Shown: positions 17,852 through 27,991, counted from the first letter of the stretch. The stretch: DNA of 64,000 nt from Paraburkholderia caballeronis (GCF_900104845.1 NZ_FNSR01000003.1:372001-436000), one strand, 5' to 3'. Notes: generated from the sequence alone by a model not told the origin. Numbers and translations are program-made.

Positions 17852-18706
17852 ATGACATCGGTCAAAGTTCCTGTCAATGGACGGGAGGGCGATTCGTCGC
17901 CCGAAGAGGGTATGGACCCGGCAGTCGATCCGGGCCTGGAGTCGGCCGCGAAGGGCCGCGCGAAGGAGGGCATGGCGGGGCTCGCGAAGGGGCTCGCGAT
18001 CATCGAGGCGTTCGGCGCGTCGACGACGCGGATGACCGTTGCCGATGCCGCGCGTTTCGCGGACCTGAGCCGGCCGGCCGCGCGCCGCTGCCTGCTGACG
18101 CTCGTCGAGCTCGGTTATCTCGCGCACGACGGCAAGTTCTTCATGCCGCTGCCGCGGATGCTGCGGCTCGGCAGCGCGTACCTGAGCACGTCGTCGCTGC
18201 CGCAGATCGCGCAGCCGCTGCTGGTCGATGCGCGCGACGAGTTGCAGGAGTCCATCTCGCTCGCGGTGCTCGACGACGGGTATGCGGTGTTCGTCGCGCG
18301 CGCGGAGGCGGTGCGGATCGTGTCGACCGGCGTGAAGCTCGGCGGGCGGCTGCCCGCGTACTGCTCGGCGACCGGGCGCGTGCTGCTGTCGGACCTGACC
18401 GACGACGAGATCCGCCGCCATCTGGCGGGCGTGCCGATGAAGCGGCTGACCGCGCGCACGCTCGCGGACGCCGACGCCGTCGTCGCGGCGATCGGGCGCG
18501 CGCGGGCCGACGGTTATTCGCTGAGCAACGAGGAACTGGAGGTCGGCATGTGCGCGATGGCGGTGCCGGTGCGCGGCCGCGGCGGAATGATCGAGGCGGC
18601 GGTCAGCGTCAGCGTGCTGTCGGGACGGGTCAGCATCGAGACGCTGGAGCAGTCGTTCCTGCCGGTGCTGCGGCGGGTCGCGCAGCGGATCGAACGGGCG
18701 CTGTAG
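17852..18706 (+). CDS. IclR-family transcriptional regulator (TphR-like position)
   Basis: A 284-residue IclR-type regulator. After a variable N-terminal tail comes the winged helix ([48 protein letters not shown]), then the GAF-like effector domain ([41 protein letters not shown]). IclR proteins of this branch (PcaU, PobR, TphR) usually activate aromatic catabolism when the substrate binds. I prefer the ATG at 17852; upstream in-frame ATGs at 17705 and 17810 give atypical extensions that would run through the operator palindrome. Divergent arrangement and operator support control of the neighbouring operon. Confidence 0.88.
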   Translation: MTSVKVPVNGREGDSSPEEGMDPAVDPGLESAAKGRAKEGMAGLAKGLAIIEAFGASTTRMTVADAARFADLSRPAARRCLLTLVELGYLAHDGKFFMPLPRMLRLGSAYLSTSSLPQIAQPLLVDARDELQESISLAVLDDGYAVFVARAEAVRIVSTGVKLGGRLPAYCSATGRVLLSDLTDDEIRRHLAGVPMKRLTARTLADADAVVAAIGRARADGYSLSNEELEVGMCAMAVPVRGRGGMIEAAVSVSVLSGRVSIETLEQSFLPVLRRVAQRIERAL

Positions 18707-18814
18707 CGGCGCCGGCGGAGGGGGTGGCTCACGCGGGCCACGCGTGCCGTTCGGTCTTTCGACGCATCGATGACGACGCGTGCCGTTTGCCGGCGCGCGC
18801 GGCCTGAAGCCGGC

Positions 18815-20401
18815 TTACGGTTCGAGCAGCCGGTGCAGCCGCAATTCTTCGAGATCCAGTTCGGCTTCGATCCGGTGCAGCACCGCATCGCGGATGCGGC
18901 TCTCCCGATGCAGCCGCAGCAGTTCCTGCCGCGACACCGCAACGAGTTCGAGTTCGAGCCGCAGGTGCCGCGCGCGCCGCTCGACATGCTCTCCGCCTTC
19001 CGCGTGCGCGTTTTCGTTGTTGTGCACGCGAATCCGGTATTCGTCGATCAGCCGCTGCACGATGTCGGCGTCCGCCGCGGCGGACGCCTTGCGGATCCGC
19101 TCCAGCTCCTTCAGCGACGCGCGGAACGTATGCGAGCGCGCCTCCAGTTCCGACATCGTGGTGCTGCGCGCGCGGCGCAGCCGCACGAGCCGCACCACCG
19201 CGCCGAGGCTGCCGCCTTGCAAAACGAGCGTCGCGAAGATCACGACGAAGGTGCTGAACACGATCAGGTCGCGGCCCGGAAACGCGGCCGGCAGCGCGAG
19301 CGCGGCCGCGAGGCTCACGACGCCGCGCATCCCGGCCCAGCCGAGCACGACCGCCTCGCCGAACTGCCACGGCCGGTCGGTCCTGCCGAGCCGGGCCGAA
19401 AGCTGCGACGGCAGCCAGATCGCGAGTCCGACCCACGCGAGCCGCGCGAGCACCACCGCGCCGGTCGCCGGCAGCGCGACGCGCAGGCCCGCGTCGAGCA
19501 TCGCCGCCGCATGCTCCATCCGCACGACGATCCCGTGCAGCGCGAGGCCGATCAGGATGAACACCAGCGCGTCGAGCACGAACACGATCGTTTCCCAGGT
19601 CGCCTCCGCCTTGATCCGCGTGTGCGCGTCGAACGCCTCGTGCTGGCGGATGCCGAGCACCATCCCGCACGCGACGACCGACAGCACGCCCGAGCCGTGC
19701 AGTTCCTCCGCGATCGCATAACTGGCCCACGCGACGAGGAAGGTCAGCACGATCGACAGCATCGGCTCGCGCAGCCGCTGGATCAGCCACGTCATCAGAT
19801 AACCGCAGACCACGCCGACCGCGACGCCGATCACCGTCAGCGTCACGAACACCGAACCGGCGTGCGTCGCGGTGAACTGGCCGGCGAGCGCGGCCGCGAT
19901 CGCCATCTGGTACAGCAGCAGGCCGGACGCGTCGTTCACGAGGCTTTCGCCTTCGAGCACGGTGACGAGCCGCGCCGGCAGCGGCGCGCGTTGCAGCATC
20001 GCCTTCGCGGCGACCGCGTCCGGCGGCGACACGATCGCGCCGAGCGCGAAACACGCCGGCCACGCGAGCGTCGGCTCGACCGCGTGCACGACGACCGCGA
20101 CCGCGACAGTCGTGAACACGACCGCGCCGAGCACGAGCGACGTGATCGTCGCGACCTCGCGGCGGAAGTCCTGCCACGCGGTATAGAACGAACTCGACAT
20201 CAGCAGCGGCGGCATCACCGCGGCGAGTATGAGGTTCGGGTCCATGTCGACGCTGGTGCGGCCGCCGAGCAGCGCGATCGCGGAGCCGCCGAGCAGCAGC
20301 ACGACGGCCGGCGGAATCGCGAGCCGCGCGGCGACCCACGTGAGCGCGCCGGCGCCGCCGACGAGCCACAGCAGCGAGTGGAAGAATGCGACGTTGTTCA
20401 T
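18815..20401 (-). CDS. CPA1-family Na+/H+ antiporter
   Basis: A 528-residue membrane antiporter with about 12 helices in the first 400 residues. The signature GAIVSPPDAVAAKAML (helix 5 region, aspartate motif) and GESLVNDASGLLLYQ (the ND pair) are characteristic of bacterial NhaP/YjcE-type CPA1 exchangers. The C-terminal 120 residues are charged and helical (SELEARSHTFRASLKELERIR, then Leu/Glu/Arg-rich) and cytosolic, as in YjcE-like members. Exchanges Na+ or K+ for H+ across the inner membrane. The start is set at MNNVAFFHSLLW because the upstream extension is basic and non-membrane. It appears monocistronic. Confidence 0.87.
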   Translation of the reverse strand: MNNVAFFHSLLWLVGGAGALTWVAARLAIPPAVVLLLGGSAIALLGGRTSVDMDPNLILAAVMPPLLMSSSFYTAWQDFRREVATITSLVLGAVVFTTVAVAVVVHAVEPTLAWPACFALGAIVSPPDAVAAKAMLQRAPLPARLVTVLEGESLVNDASGLLLYQMAIAAALAGQFTATHAGSVFVTLTVIGVAVGVVCGYLMTWLIQRLREPMLSIVLTFLVAWASYAIAEELHGSGVLSVVACGMVLGIRQHEAFDAHTRIKAEATWETIVFVLDALVFILIGLALHGIVVRMEHAAAMLDAGLRVALPATGAVVLARLAWVGLAIWLPSQLSARLGRTDRPWQFGEAVVLGWAGMRGVVSLAAALALPAAFPGRDLIVFSTFVVIFATLVLQGGSLGAVVRLVRLRRARSTTMSELEARSHTFRASLKELERIRKASAAADADIVQRLIDEYRIRVHNNENAHAEGGEHVERRARHLRLELELVAVSRQELLRLHRESRIRDAVLHRIEAELDLEELRLHRLLEP

Positions 20402-20889
20402 CGGTTGGGGCTCCCGCTTCGGGGCGGACGACAGGGGCGCGCGGCGGCCGCCGCGCGTTCGCAGCAGCATACCGTGCCGACCCGGCCATCGAGCCGCCCG
20501 ACGTCTCGCCAGCAGGCGATCAGGACGCGCTGTTTCCGTCCGGTCTGTAACGACTTGTGGCGCCGCGTGGACAAATCCGACGCATCCGGCATCAACTGTC
20601 CGGCTGTCGGGCCGGTGTCAGGTGAGTGACCCGGAGTGCGGGTAGAATCGCTGCTGACTCGGCGGCACGCGCGAGGCCCGAAGACGGTCCGACCGCGCGC
20701 GACGCGAGGCATGCGCAGTGCATACGGGGTTTCCAGTCACGTTGTTTCACCCGGCCCGACTTCAATCCGGCTGGCCGCTTTTGCGGGCCTTGTTCGAGGC
20801 GGGAATTTCATGCTTCGGCTCGTGTGCGACGCGCACGCCCGTGCGGCATTTGCCGGCCGGTCATCGAACAGTCAGCCACGGAGCCCGGA

Positions 20890-22398
20890 GTGACAGACGT
20901 ACCCACCGCAGCAGCCTCGCCGTCACCGCAGGACGACGGCGGAGCGCGCCTGAAAGCGCAGGCGCTCAACCGGCTGTGGATGCGCATGAGCGAACGCGGG
21001 GACTTCCCGATCCTGTCCGAGTCGGTGCGCAGCGCGATCGCCGCGATGAGCCACGAGGACTGCGACTTCGCGGCGCTCGTGCAACTGGTGCTCGCCGATT
21101 TCGCGCTCACGCAGAAGGTGCTGCGTCTCGCGAACTCGGCGATGTATCGCGCGTTCGGCGGCAACATCACGACGATCTCGCACGCGCTGATGGTGCTCGG
21201 CGTCGATGCGGTCGTGCATCTGACGATCGGGCTCAAGATCGTCGAGCATTTCCACCATAGCGACGCGCGCCGCATCGACGCGGAACTGGAACTGAACCGC
21301 TCGATTCTCGCGAGCGGCGTCGCGCGCAAGCTCGCGGCGCGCGGCAACGCGCTCGCGGCCGAAGAGGCGGTCGTCTGCACGCTGATGCGGCAGATCGGCA
21401 AGCTGGTCGTCGTGTTTTACCTCGACGCGGAATGGGACCGGATTCGCGAGCGCATCGAAGCGGGCGTGGACGAAACGGCCGCGAGCCGCGAGGTGCTCGG
21501 CGCGACGCTCGAAGACATCGGGCTCGAAGCCGCGTCGCGCTGGCGGCTGCCGGACCGCATCCGCTTCGGGATGGGGCCGTTCGATCCCGGCGTCGATCAA
21601 TCATCGACCGGCCACTGGCTGCGCGCGATCGCGAGTTATTCGACCGAGGCGGCCGGCGTGCTCACCCAGGCGTATCCGGCCGACGGCCAGCGCGAGGCGC
21701 AGATCGAGGCGCTGGCCGGCCGTTACGCGGACGCGCTCGGCATCGAGCCGCACGACGTGGTGGCGGGCAGCCTCGAATTCGCGAACGAGACGGCGGGCGC
21801 GACGACGATGCACGAAATCGACGTGCTGCGCGGCGACGCGGAGGCGATCCGGCTCGATCCGCAGGCGCGCATCGGCGCGGGCGCTGCCGAACTGGCCGCG
21901 CTGCCGGCGACCACGCCGCCTGGCCAGGCGCTCGCGCTCGCATGCGAGATCCTGCACGAAGGGCTCGGCCTCGCGCGCACGATCGCGTTCGTGCGCCACG
22001 CGGACGGCAGCTTCAACGCGCATATCGGCTTCGGCCCGCACGTCGACGCGCTGCTGCCGACGCTGTCGTTCGACGCGGCGTTCCAGCCGGACGTGTTCCA
22101 TCTCGCGATCGCGAATCCGGTCGGCATCTTCGTCGAGCATGCGCGTGCGCCGAAGATGATCGCGCGGCAGCCCGCCTGGTTCCGGCGCGCGTTCGACGAC
22201 GTCCGCTCGTTCGTGCTGCTGCCGGTGGTCGACCGCGACCAGCATACGTGCGCGCTGCTGTACGGCGACTGGTCGATCCGGCAGAAGGGGCGGCGCATCG
22301 AGCAGTCCGAGATGCGCTCGCTGAACGGCCTCGCGCGCGAACTGGGGCGGTTCTTCGCGGCGGGCGGCAACCTCGGCAAACCCGCCGGCAGCCGATAA
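20890..22398 (+). CDS. HDOD-domain signalling protein
   Basis: A 502-residue protein with an HDOD domain in the first 260 residues: FPILSESVRSAIAAM, DFALTQKVLRLANSAMYRAFGGNITTISHALMVLG, and a long helical bundle. The C-terminal half (from about 310) looks like a GAF-type sensor (LGLARTIAFVRHADGSFNAHIGFG, RSFVLLPVVDRDQHTCALLYGDW). HDOD proteins act in motility, biofilm and stress signalling, usually without the HD catalytic pair, and none is seen here. The start is placed at a GTG at 20890 behind GGAG; the open frame extends upstream to 20626, but that part reads as shadow. Confidence 0.8.
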   Translation: MTDVPTAAASPSPQDDGGARLKAQALNRLWMRMSERGDFPILSESVRSAIAAMSHEDCDFAALVQLVLADFALTQKVLRLANSAMYRAFGGNITTISHALMVLGVDAVVHLTIGLKIVEHFHHSDARRIDAELELNRSILASGVARKLAARGNALAAEEAVVCTLMRQIGKLVVVFYLDAEWDRIRERIEAGVDETAASREVLGATLEDIGLEAASRWRLPDRIRFGMGPFDPGVDQSSTGHWLRAIASYSTEAAGVLTQAYPADGQREAQIEALAGRYADALGIEPHDVVAGSLEFANETAGATTMHEIDVLRGDAEAIRLDPQARIGAGAAELAALPATTPPGQALALACEILHEGLGLARTIAFVRHADGSFNAHIGFGPHVDALLPTLSFDAAFQPDVFHLAIANPVGIFVEHARAPKMIARQPAWFRRAFDDVRSFVLLPVVDRDQHTCALLYGDWSIRQKGRRIEQSEMRSLNGLARELGRFFAAGGNLGKPAGSR

Positions 22399-22429
22399 AC
22401 CAACCGACCGATAAACCGATAGCTGCCGG

Positions 22430-22458
22430 ACCCGCCGCGCGCGACACGGACGGCGGGT
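22430..22458. terminator. Stem-loop between convergent genes
   Basis: ACCCGCCG (22430-22437) pairs with CGGCGGGT (22451-22458) around a 13-base loop. It lies between the ends of the HDOD gene and the PAS-GGDEF-EAL gene. There is no strong T run, so a role as bidirectional terminator is only suggested by position. Confidence 0.35.
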
Positions 22459-22472
22459 TCCGCCCGGCCGCG

Positions 22473-25400
22473 TCACGCGTCCGTCAGTTGCCGCCGCTCG
22501 TGCGTCCACGCGAGCAGTTCGTCGCCGGACAGCGCGTGCGCATACAGGAACCCCTGTAGCTCGTCGCAGCCGATGCCGCGCAGCGTCTCGGCTTCCTGTT
22601 CGCTCTCCACGCCTTCCGCGACCACGCGCAGCCCGAGCTTGTGCCCGAGTTCGACGATCGTGCGGATCACCGCGAGGTCGGCCGGCGCGTCGAGCATGTC
22701 GTGCACGAACGCGCGGTCGATCTTCAGCCGGTCGAGCGGGAAGCGGTTCAGGTAGCTGAGGCTCGAATAACCGGTGCCGAAGTCATCGAGCGACAGCTTC
22801 ACGCCGAGCGCGCGGATCGCGTTGATCGTTTCGAGGCGCGCGGCCGCGCTGTCCATCAGCACCGTCTCGGTGATCTCCAGTTCGAGCTGCGCCGGCATGA
22901 CGCGATGCTTCGTCATCGCGTCGCGCAGCGTGTCGATCAGCGACGGGTCGACGAGCTGGATCGCGGACAGGTTGATCGACACGCGCATGTCCGGCAACGA
23001 CTGCGCGCGCCAGCGCGCGATCTGGCGGCACGCCTCGTCGATCACCCATGCGCCGATCGGCACGATGAGCCGCGTGTCCTCCGCGATCGGGATGAACTCC
23101 ACCGGCGCGACGACGCCCAGTTGCGCATTGGTCCAGCGCAGCAGCGCCTCGGCGCTCGCGAGCGCGCCGGTCTCCGCGTCGAGGCACGGCTGGAACGCGA
23201 GCCGCAGTTCGCCGCGCTCGATCGCCATGCGCAGCCCCACTTCGAGCGCGAGCCGCCGGCGCGTGCGTTCGGCCATCTCCGGCGAGAAGAACTTCACGAG
23301 GTTGCGGCCCGCGGCCTTCGCCTGGTACATCGCGGTATCGGCGTTCTGCATCAGCGTTTCGATGTCGTCGCCGTCGTCCGGATACAGCGCGACGCCGACG
23401 CTGCACAACACCTGCAACGTGACGCCGCCGATCTGGTGCGACTGCCGCACGAGCGGCAGCAGCCGCTGGTCGATGATCCGCGCGACGTCCGCCGCGCTGC
23501 TCACGTCGGCAAGCAGCACCGTGAATTCGTCGCCGCCGAGGCGGCTCACGGTGTCGCCGCTGCGCACCGCCTGCAGCAGCCGGCGCGAGATCGACTGCAG
23601 CAGCCCGTCGCCGACGTGGTGGCCGAGCGAGTCGTTGATGTCCTTGAAGCAGTCGAGGTCGATGAACAGCACCGCGAAGCGCTGGCCCGTTTCGCGCGCG
23701 TGCTCCATCACCGCGCCGACGCGTTTCGTGAAGCGCGCGCGATTCGGCAGTTCGGTCAGCACGTCGTGCTCCGCGAGGAAGCGGATGCGCGCCTCGCTCT
23801 TCTTGCGGTCGGTGATGTCGATCACCGTGCAGATGTAGTGCGAGATGTTCGTGCGCTCGTCGCGCACCGCGCTCAGCATCAGCCACGCCGGATAGTCGCC
23901 GCCGTGGCGGCGGCGGATGTGCGCCTCGCCGCTCCACGCGCTCGACCGGTCGACGCGCGCCGCGAGGCCCGCGATCGTCGTGTCGCCGTGTGGCCCGGCG
24001 ACCACGAAGTTCGGCGCGCGGCCGACGATGTCCTCGGGGCTGTAGCCGGTCGCGCGATAGAACGACGCGTTCGCGCTCAGCAGGCGCCGCTCGTGGTCGA
24101 GGATCAGGATCGCCTCGGACGACGCCTCGAACACGCGCGCCCACAGTTCCAGCCGCTGCTCCATCAGCTTGATCTGGTTGATCGGCGTGAACGCGGTGAG
24201 CACCGCCTCGCGTCCCTGGAAGTTCAGCCGCCGCGCGGACAGCATCGCCCACGTCGGCTCGACGCCGGCCTTCCAGCGCACCTCGAATTCGTCGACCGCC
24301 TCGCGGTCCGACAACTGCTGGAAGAAGCGCGCGCGCACCGACGAGTCGAGCCCGAACGCCCACGGATCGACGGTGCAGCCGTTCAGCCACGCGAGCGCCG
24401 GCTGGTTCGCGTGCAGCACTTCGTGGCCCGGCACGGCGGTCACCATCATCGGCACCGGCGTCGCCTCGACGAGCGCGTGCTGCGCCGCCGACGCGCGCGC
24501 GGTCGCGGCCATCTCCTTTTGCAGGTCGCGTTCGCGGTCCAGCTGTTCGAGCATTTCGTTGAAGCCGGTCACGAGCTTGCCGATCTCGTCCTGGCTGTCC
24601 CACTTCGCGCGCAGCGAGTGGTCGCCGGTGCGGCGCACCGTGTCCATCACGCGCGCGAGCTGCCGCAGCGGCCGCGAAATCTGCTGCGCGACGAAGTACA
24701 CCATGCACAGGATGCTGCACAACAGGAAGAGGGCGGTGCCGAGGTGCAGCCACATCCGCGCGAACAGGCCGCGCACGCGCGCCCGTAAGAGCTGTTCGAG
24801 TTCCGCGTCGGTCGCCCGCCATGCGTCGCGCACGTGCACGACGAGCTTCTGCTGCGTGTCGTCGGTGACCGCGATCATCGACGCGTCGATGTCGCCGGTC
24901 GTGTCCACGACCCGGTGCGCGGTGTCGCGAAACGCGCTGACCGAGGCGGTCAACTGCCCGATCGACTGCGCCAGCGCGTCGTTCACCTGCGGATTCGCGG
25001 CGCCGGCTTCCGAGAAGTCCGAGCGCAGCCCCTGCATCACGCCGTCGAGCTGGCCTTCGAGCACGAGGTAGCGCGTGCGCAGTTCGTCGTGCGAATGAGC
25101 GGTGCGGCGGCCCTCGCGCAGCAGCCGGCCGATGTCGTTGACCGAACTGAGCAGCGCCGGGTAACGCAGGATCGACAGCGACATCGAATAGTAGCTGTCG
25201 AGGTCCGGGTCGAGAATCAGGTTCGACTGGTTGCCGACCCGCGTGATCAGTTCGCGGCACGCGTCGAGCGCGTCGTCGGCCGCGGCGGTCAGCGAGCCGG
25301 TCTGCCGCGCGAGCACCGCGAGCGCCGTGCGCACGCGCGCGTTCAGCGCGGCGCTCTGCATTTGCGCGCCGTATTGCTTTTCGGCGTCCGCGAGGGTGTT

Positions 25401-25658
25401 TTGCGCATCCGCAAGCGTTTGCGCGGCCGGTTTCTGCTCCGCGCCCGCGAGCGCGACGTCGGCGAGCGCCTCGCGCACGACGCGGACGTACGCATTGCCA
25501 ACGATCTCCTTGTCCGAGAAATCGATCGACAGGTACTTCTCGTGAATGAGGATGCCGCTGATGTACACCACCGCGCTCAGGTCGAGCAGATAGATCAGCA
25601 GCAGCTTGCGGCCCACACGCAGCCGGGCGAGCAGCCGGAAGAACAGGTTGCGCCTCAT
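22473..25658 (-). CDS. Membrane PAS-GGDEF-EAL protein (bifunctional c-di-GMP enzyme)
   Basis: A 1061-residue inner-membrane protein. It has an N-terminal helix (LLLIYLLDLSAVVYISGILI), a large periplasmic helical sensor up to about residue 295, a second helix (LGTALFLLCSILCMVYFVAQQI), and HAMP (RPLRQLARVMDTVRRTGDHSLRAKWDSQDEIGKL). Two PAS-like modules follow, with the PAC end at HYICTVIDITDRKKSE. The GGDEF domain has an intact RLGGDEF. The EAL domain has ASAEALLRW, ELEITETVLM, LDDFGTGYSS, LKIDRAFV and EGVES. Both catalytic sets look active, so it could make or break c-di-GMP depending on input. The signal is unknown. It is probably transcribed alone. Confidence 0.9.
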   Translation of the reverse strand: MRRNLFFRLLARLRVGRKLLLIYLLDLSAVVYISGILIHEKYLSIDFSDKEIVGNAYVRVVREALADVALAGAEQKPAAQTLADAQNTLADAEKQYGAQMQSAALNARVRTALAVLARQTGSLTAAADDALDACRELITRVGNQSNLILDPDLDSYYSMSLSILRYPALLSSVNDIGRLLREGRRTAHSHDELRTRYLVLEGQLDGVMQGLRSDFSEAGAANPQVNDALAQSIGQLTASVSAFRDTAHRVVDTTGDIDASMIAVTDDTQQKLVVHVRDAWRATDAELEQLLRARVRGLFARMWLHLGTALFLLCSILCMVYFVAQQISRPLRQLARVMDTVRRTGDHSLRAKWDSQDEIGKLVTGFNEMLEQLDRERDLQKEMAATARASAAQHALVEATPVPMMVTAVPGHEVLHANQPALAWLNGCTVDPWAFGLDSSVRARFFQQLSDREAVDEFEVRWKAGVEPTWAMLSARRLNFQGREAVLTAFTPINQIKLMEQRLELWARVFEASSEAILILDHERRLLSANASFYRATGYSPEDIVGRAPNFVVAGPHGDTTIAGLAARVDRSSAWSGEAHIRRRHGGDYPAWLMLSAVRDERTNISHYICTVIDITDRKKSEARIRFLAEHDVLTELPNRARFTKRVGAVMEHARETGQRFAVLFIDLDCFKDINDSLGHHVGDGLLQSISRRLLQAVRSGDTVSRLGGDEFTVLLADVSSAADVARIIDQRLLPLVRQSHQIGGVTLQVLCSVGVALYPDDGDDIETLMQNADTAMYQAKAAGRNLVKFFSPEMAERTRRRLALEVGLRMAIERGELRLAFQPCLDAETGALASAEALLRWTNAQLGVVAPVEFIPIAEDTRLIVPIGAWVIDEACRQIARWRAQSLPDMRVSINLSAIQLVDPSLIDTLRDAMTKHRVMPAQLELEITETVLMDSAAARLETINAIRALGVKLSLDDFGTGYSSLSYLNRFPLDRLKIDRAFVHDMLDAPADLAVIRTIVELGHKLGLRVVAEGVESEQEAETLRGIGCDELQGFLYAHALSGDELLAWTHERRQLTDA

Positions 25659-26000
25659 CGCGCGCGCGCCGGGAACGGCATCGAGTGATTCACATTGGCT
25701 CCAACGAAGAAAAAGAAACGCGGGTCGCGGGACTCGCCGTTTTACCAGCCATCACATGTTATCGGTGCACTTAATTTTGACTTTAGCGGCGCGTGCGAAA
25801 TCACCGTTCGGAGGCCGGAATGGATTGACGCAGTGCGTGGTTTTACGCGCGATGCACCATGTTGTTGCACGGGGGCGCGGCGCGCGGGCTGTTTCGATCC
25901 GGCCGCGACGGAAGGCGGCGGAATGTGGCGGTGCAGCGGCACGCGGCTTGCGCGTTCGCCGGCGAGCCGCGCGAGTGGCGGCGTACAAGGAGGGACGACG
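25659..26000. other. Intergenic region between divergent genes
   Basis: This stretch separates the minus-strand GGDEF-EAL gene from the plus-strand PRC-barrel gene. An AT-richer segment around 25755-25800 (TTATCGGTGCACTTAATTTTGACTTTAG) is the likeliest promoter area, but I could not fix hexamers for either strand. A frame that reads in from the left lacks gene-like composition. The ribosome-binding site AAGGAGG of the PRC gene lies at 25987-25993. Confidence 0.5.
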
Positions 26001-26393
26001 ATGACCACACATGCTGCGATGCTGGCGGCCGTGCTGGCGCTGGCCGGTTTCGGGGCGGGCGGTTTCGCGCACGCGCAGGGCGCGCCGCAGTCGGTCACCG
26101 TGCAGCGCACGGCGACCGTTCAGTCGGGCAGCGGCTACCGCGCGTCGAAGCTGACCGGGGCGGACGTGTACGACGGCAACGGCGGCAAGATCGGCACGAT
26201 CGACGACCTCGTGCTGATGCCGCAGGACCAGGGCGCGTTCGCGATCCTGTCGGTCGGCGGGTTTCTCGGGATGGGCAAGCATCTCGTCGCGGTGCCGCTC
26301 GGCCAGTTGCAGATCAGCAGCCGGCAGATCGTGCTGCCGGCCGACAAGGATGCGTTGAAGGCGATGCCGACGTTCAGTTATGCGCATGACTAG
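26001..26393 (+). CDS. PRC-barrel domain protein, exported
   Basis: A 130-residue protein with a signal peptide (AAMLAAVLALAGFGAGGFAHAQ) followed by a PRC-barrel domain of about 80 residues (YRASKLTGADVYDGNGGKIGTIDDLVLM, ILSVGGFLGMGKHLVAVPLGQL). PRC barrels are small beta-barrel modules found in photosystem reaction centres, RimM and many stress-linked proteobacterial proteins. The exact role of this periplasmic form is unknown. The ATG is well supported by AAGGAGG eight bases upstream. Confidence 0.82.
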   Translation: MTTHAAMLAAVLALAGFGAGGFAHAQGAPQSVTVQRTATVQSGSGYRASKLTGADVYDGNGGKIGTIDDLVLMPQDQGAFAILSVGGFLGMGKHLVAVPLGQLQISSRQIVLPADKDALKAMPTFSYAHD

Positions 26394-26484
26394 GTGAGCG
26401 GGCGACGGGGCCGGGTGGGGTGAGTGCGCGCCGGGAACAGCCTGTGCGATGCCCCGTGACCGCTTCGCGATTCCTTCGCCCATC

Positions 26485-27567
26485 ATGCGCATTGCCCAGA
26501 TCGCCCCGCTCTACGAACGCGTACCGCCGCTCGCCTATGGCGCAACCGAGCGCATCGTCCACTATCTGACCGAGGCGCTGGTCGCCAGCGGCCATGACGT
26601 CACGCTGTTCGCGAGCGGCGATTCTGTTACGTCGGCGCGGCTCGTCGCGTGCTGCGAGTCCGCGTTGTGGCGCGACGAACGCGTCGAGGACACGCTAGGC
26701 CATCACGTCCATCTGCTCGAACGGGTGGCGCAGCGCGCGGCGGAATTCGACGTGCTGCATTTCCACTGCGAGCCGCTGCATCTGCCGTTGGCGCGGCGTC
26801 TGGATACGCATTGCGTCACGACGATGCACGGATTGCTGCGCGAGCCCGACGTGGGCGCGCTGCTGCGCGCGTTCTCCGATGCGCCGCTCGTGTCGATCTC
26901 CGCTAGCCAGCGTCGAGCGATGCCGTTCGCGAACTGGCGCGCGACGATCCATCATGGTCTGCCTGCTGACGCGTTCGGCCTCTGCACGTCGCCCGGCGAT
27001 TATCTGCTGTGGATGGGGCGGATGATGCGCGGCAAGCGTCCCGATCTCGCGATCGAAATCGCGCGGCGGGCGGGACTGCCGCTGAAGATGGCCGCCGCCG
27101 TGCACCCGGGCGAGCGCGCGTATTTTGCGGACGAGATCGCGCCATTGATCGAGTCGTCAGCGGGTTTCGTCGACTACCTCGGCGAAGTCGGCGGCGATGC
27201 GCGCACGGAACTGCTGCGCCATGCGCGGGCGCTGCTGTTTCCGATCGACTGGGACGAGCCGTTCGGGATGGTGATGATCGAGGCGTTCGCGTGCGGCACG
27301 CCGGTCGTCGCGTTCCGGCGCGGCGCGGTGCCCGAGGTCGTGGAGGACGGCGTCAGCGGTTTGGTCGTCGACGATCTCGACGGCGCAGTGCGTGCGGTCG
27401 AACGGATCGATGAACTCGATCGCAGGCGCTGTCGGGCGGCGTTCGACGTACGGTTTACCGCTGAACGGATGGCGCGCGACTATCTGCGCGTCTATCGTTC
27501 GCTCGCCCGGGGCGCGGAGCGCGATACGGACCTGCAATCGTCCCGCCCGCAGCCGGCCGCGCGATGA
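26485..27567 (+). CDS. Glycosyltransferase family 4 protein
   Basis: A GT-B glycosyltransferase of 360 residues (start at MRIAQIAPLYE; an ATG at 26449 would add 12 residues). The N-terminal domain has LAYGATERIVHYLTEALVASGHDVTLFASGDS, typical of GT4 sugar transferases. The C-terminal donor-binding domain has LLWMGRMMRGKRPDLAIE and LLFPIDWDEPFGMVMIEAFACGTPVVAFRRGAVPEVV, the E-x7-E nucleotide-sugar motif. It uses a nucleotide-activated sugar, but the acceptor is unknown. Its only neighbours are the PRC-barrel gene upstream and accessory genes downstream, so it is not part of a visible polysaccharide cluster. Confidence 0.88.
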   Translation: MRIAQIAPLYERVPPLAYGATERIVHYLTEALVASGHDVTLFASGDSVTSARLVACCESALWRDERVEDTLGHHVHLLERVAQRAAEFDVLHFHCEPLHLPLARRLDTHCVTTMHGLLREPDVGALLRAFSDAPLVSISASQRRAMPFANWRATIHHGLPADAFGLCTSPGDYLLWMGRMMRGKRPDLAIEIARRAGLPLKMAAAVHPGERAYFADEIAPLIESSAGFVDYLGEVGGDARTELLRHARALLFPIDWDEPFGMVMIEAFACGTPVVAFRRGAVPEVVEDGVSGLVVDDLDGAVRAVERIDELDRRRCRAAFDVRFTAERMARDYLRVYRSLARGAERDTDLQSSRPQPAAR

Positions 27568-27597
27568 CGCAGTGTTCCGCGTTCTTCGTTCGGCCTT

Positions 27598-27762
27598 TCA
27601 ACCATCCTCGCCCACTTCGGTCGGATCGGGCAGGCCCGGCGGGTTTTCTTCGTCGGGCGTTTCGGGCTCGGCCGGAATCTGCGGCGTATCGGTATCGTCG
27701 AAGTCGTTCGAATGCGCGCGAATCCGTGACGATTCGGAGAACGCAAGCTCAAGCTGGATCAT
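27598..27762 (-). CDS. Small acidic hypothetical protein
   Basis: A 54-residue protein that starts MIQLELAFSES and ends in a Pro/Glu/Asp-rich tail (PQIPAEPETPDEENPPGLPD). I chose the ATG at 27762 because a clear CAGGAG ribosome-binding site lies seven bases upstream; the longer frame to 27873 has none that I see. It is unlike a shadow frame in composition. Predicted to be disordered apart from the first strand. Family and function are unknown. It is divergent from the KfrA-like gene. Confidence 0.5.
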   Translation of the reverse strand: MIQLELAFSESSRIRAHSNDFDDTDTPQIPAEPETPDEENPPGLPDPTEVGEDG

Positions 27763-27991
27763 GTTCGGCTCCTGTCGGTTGGGGCGCGACGTCTGCACGC
27801 GCGATACGGGTTTCGCTTTCGTTGCGGCGCGAAGCGCATCGCGTTGCCGCAACGCGTGTTCCCAATGCTGCATTCGTCTCGGGGTGTCACGAAAACGCCG
27901 GTGTGACAGAACGCGACGCCCTCCATCAAGGCCTGGAATTTAACGCTTTACGTAGTATTATTGGCCGGTCCTTCCACAGCGCACCTCTCCG

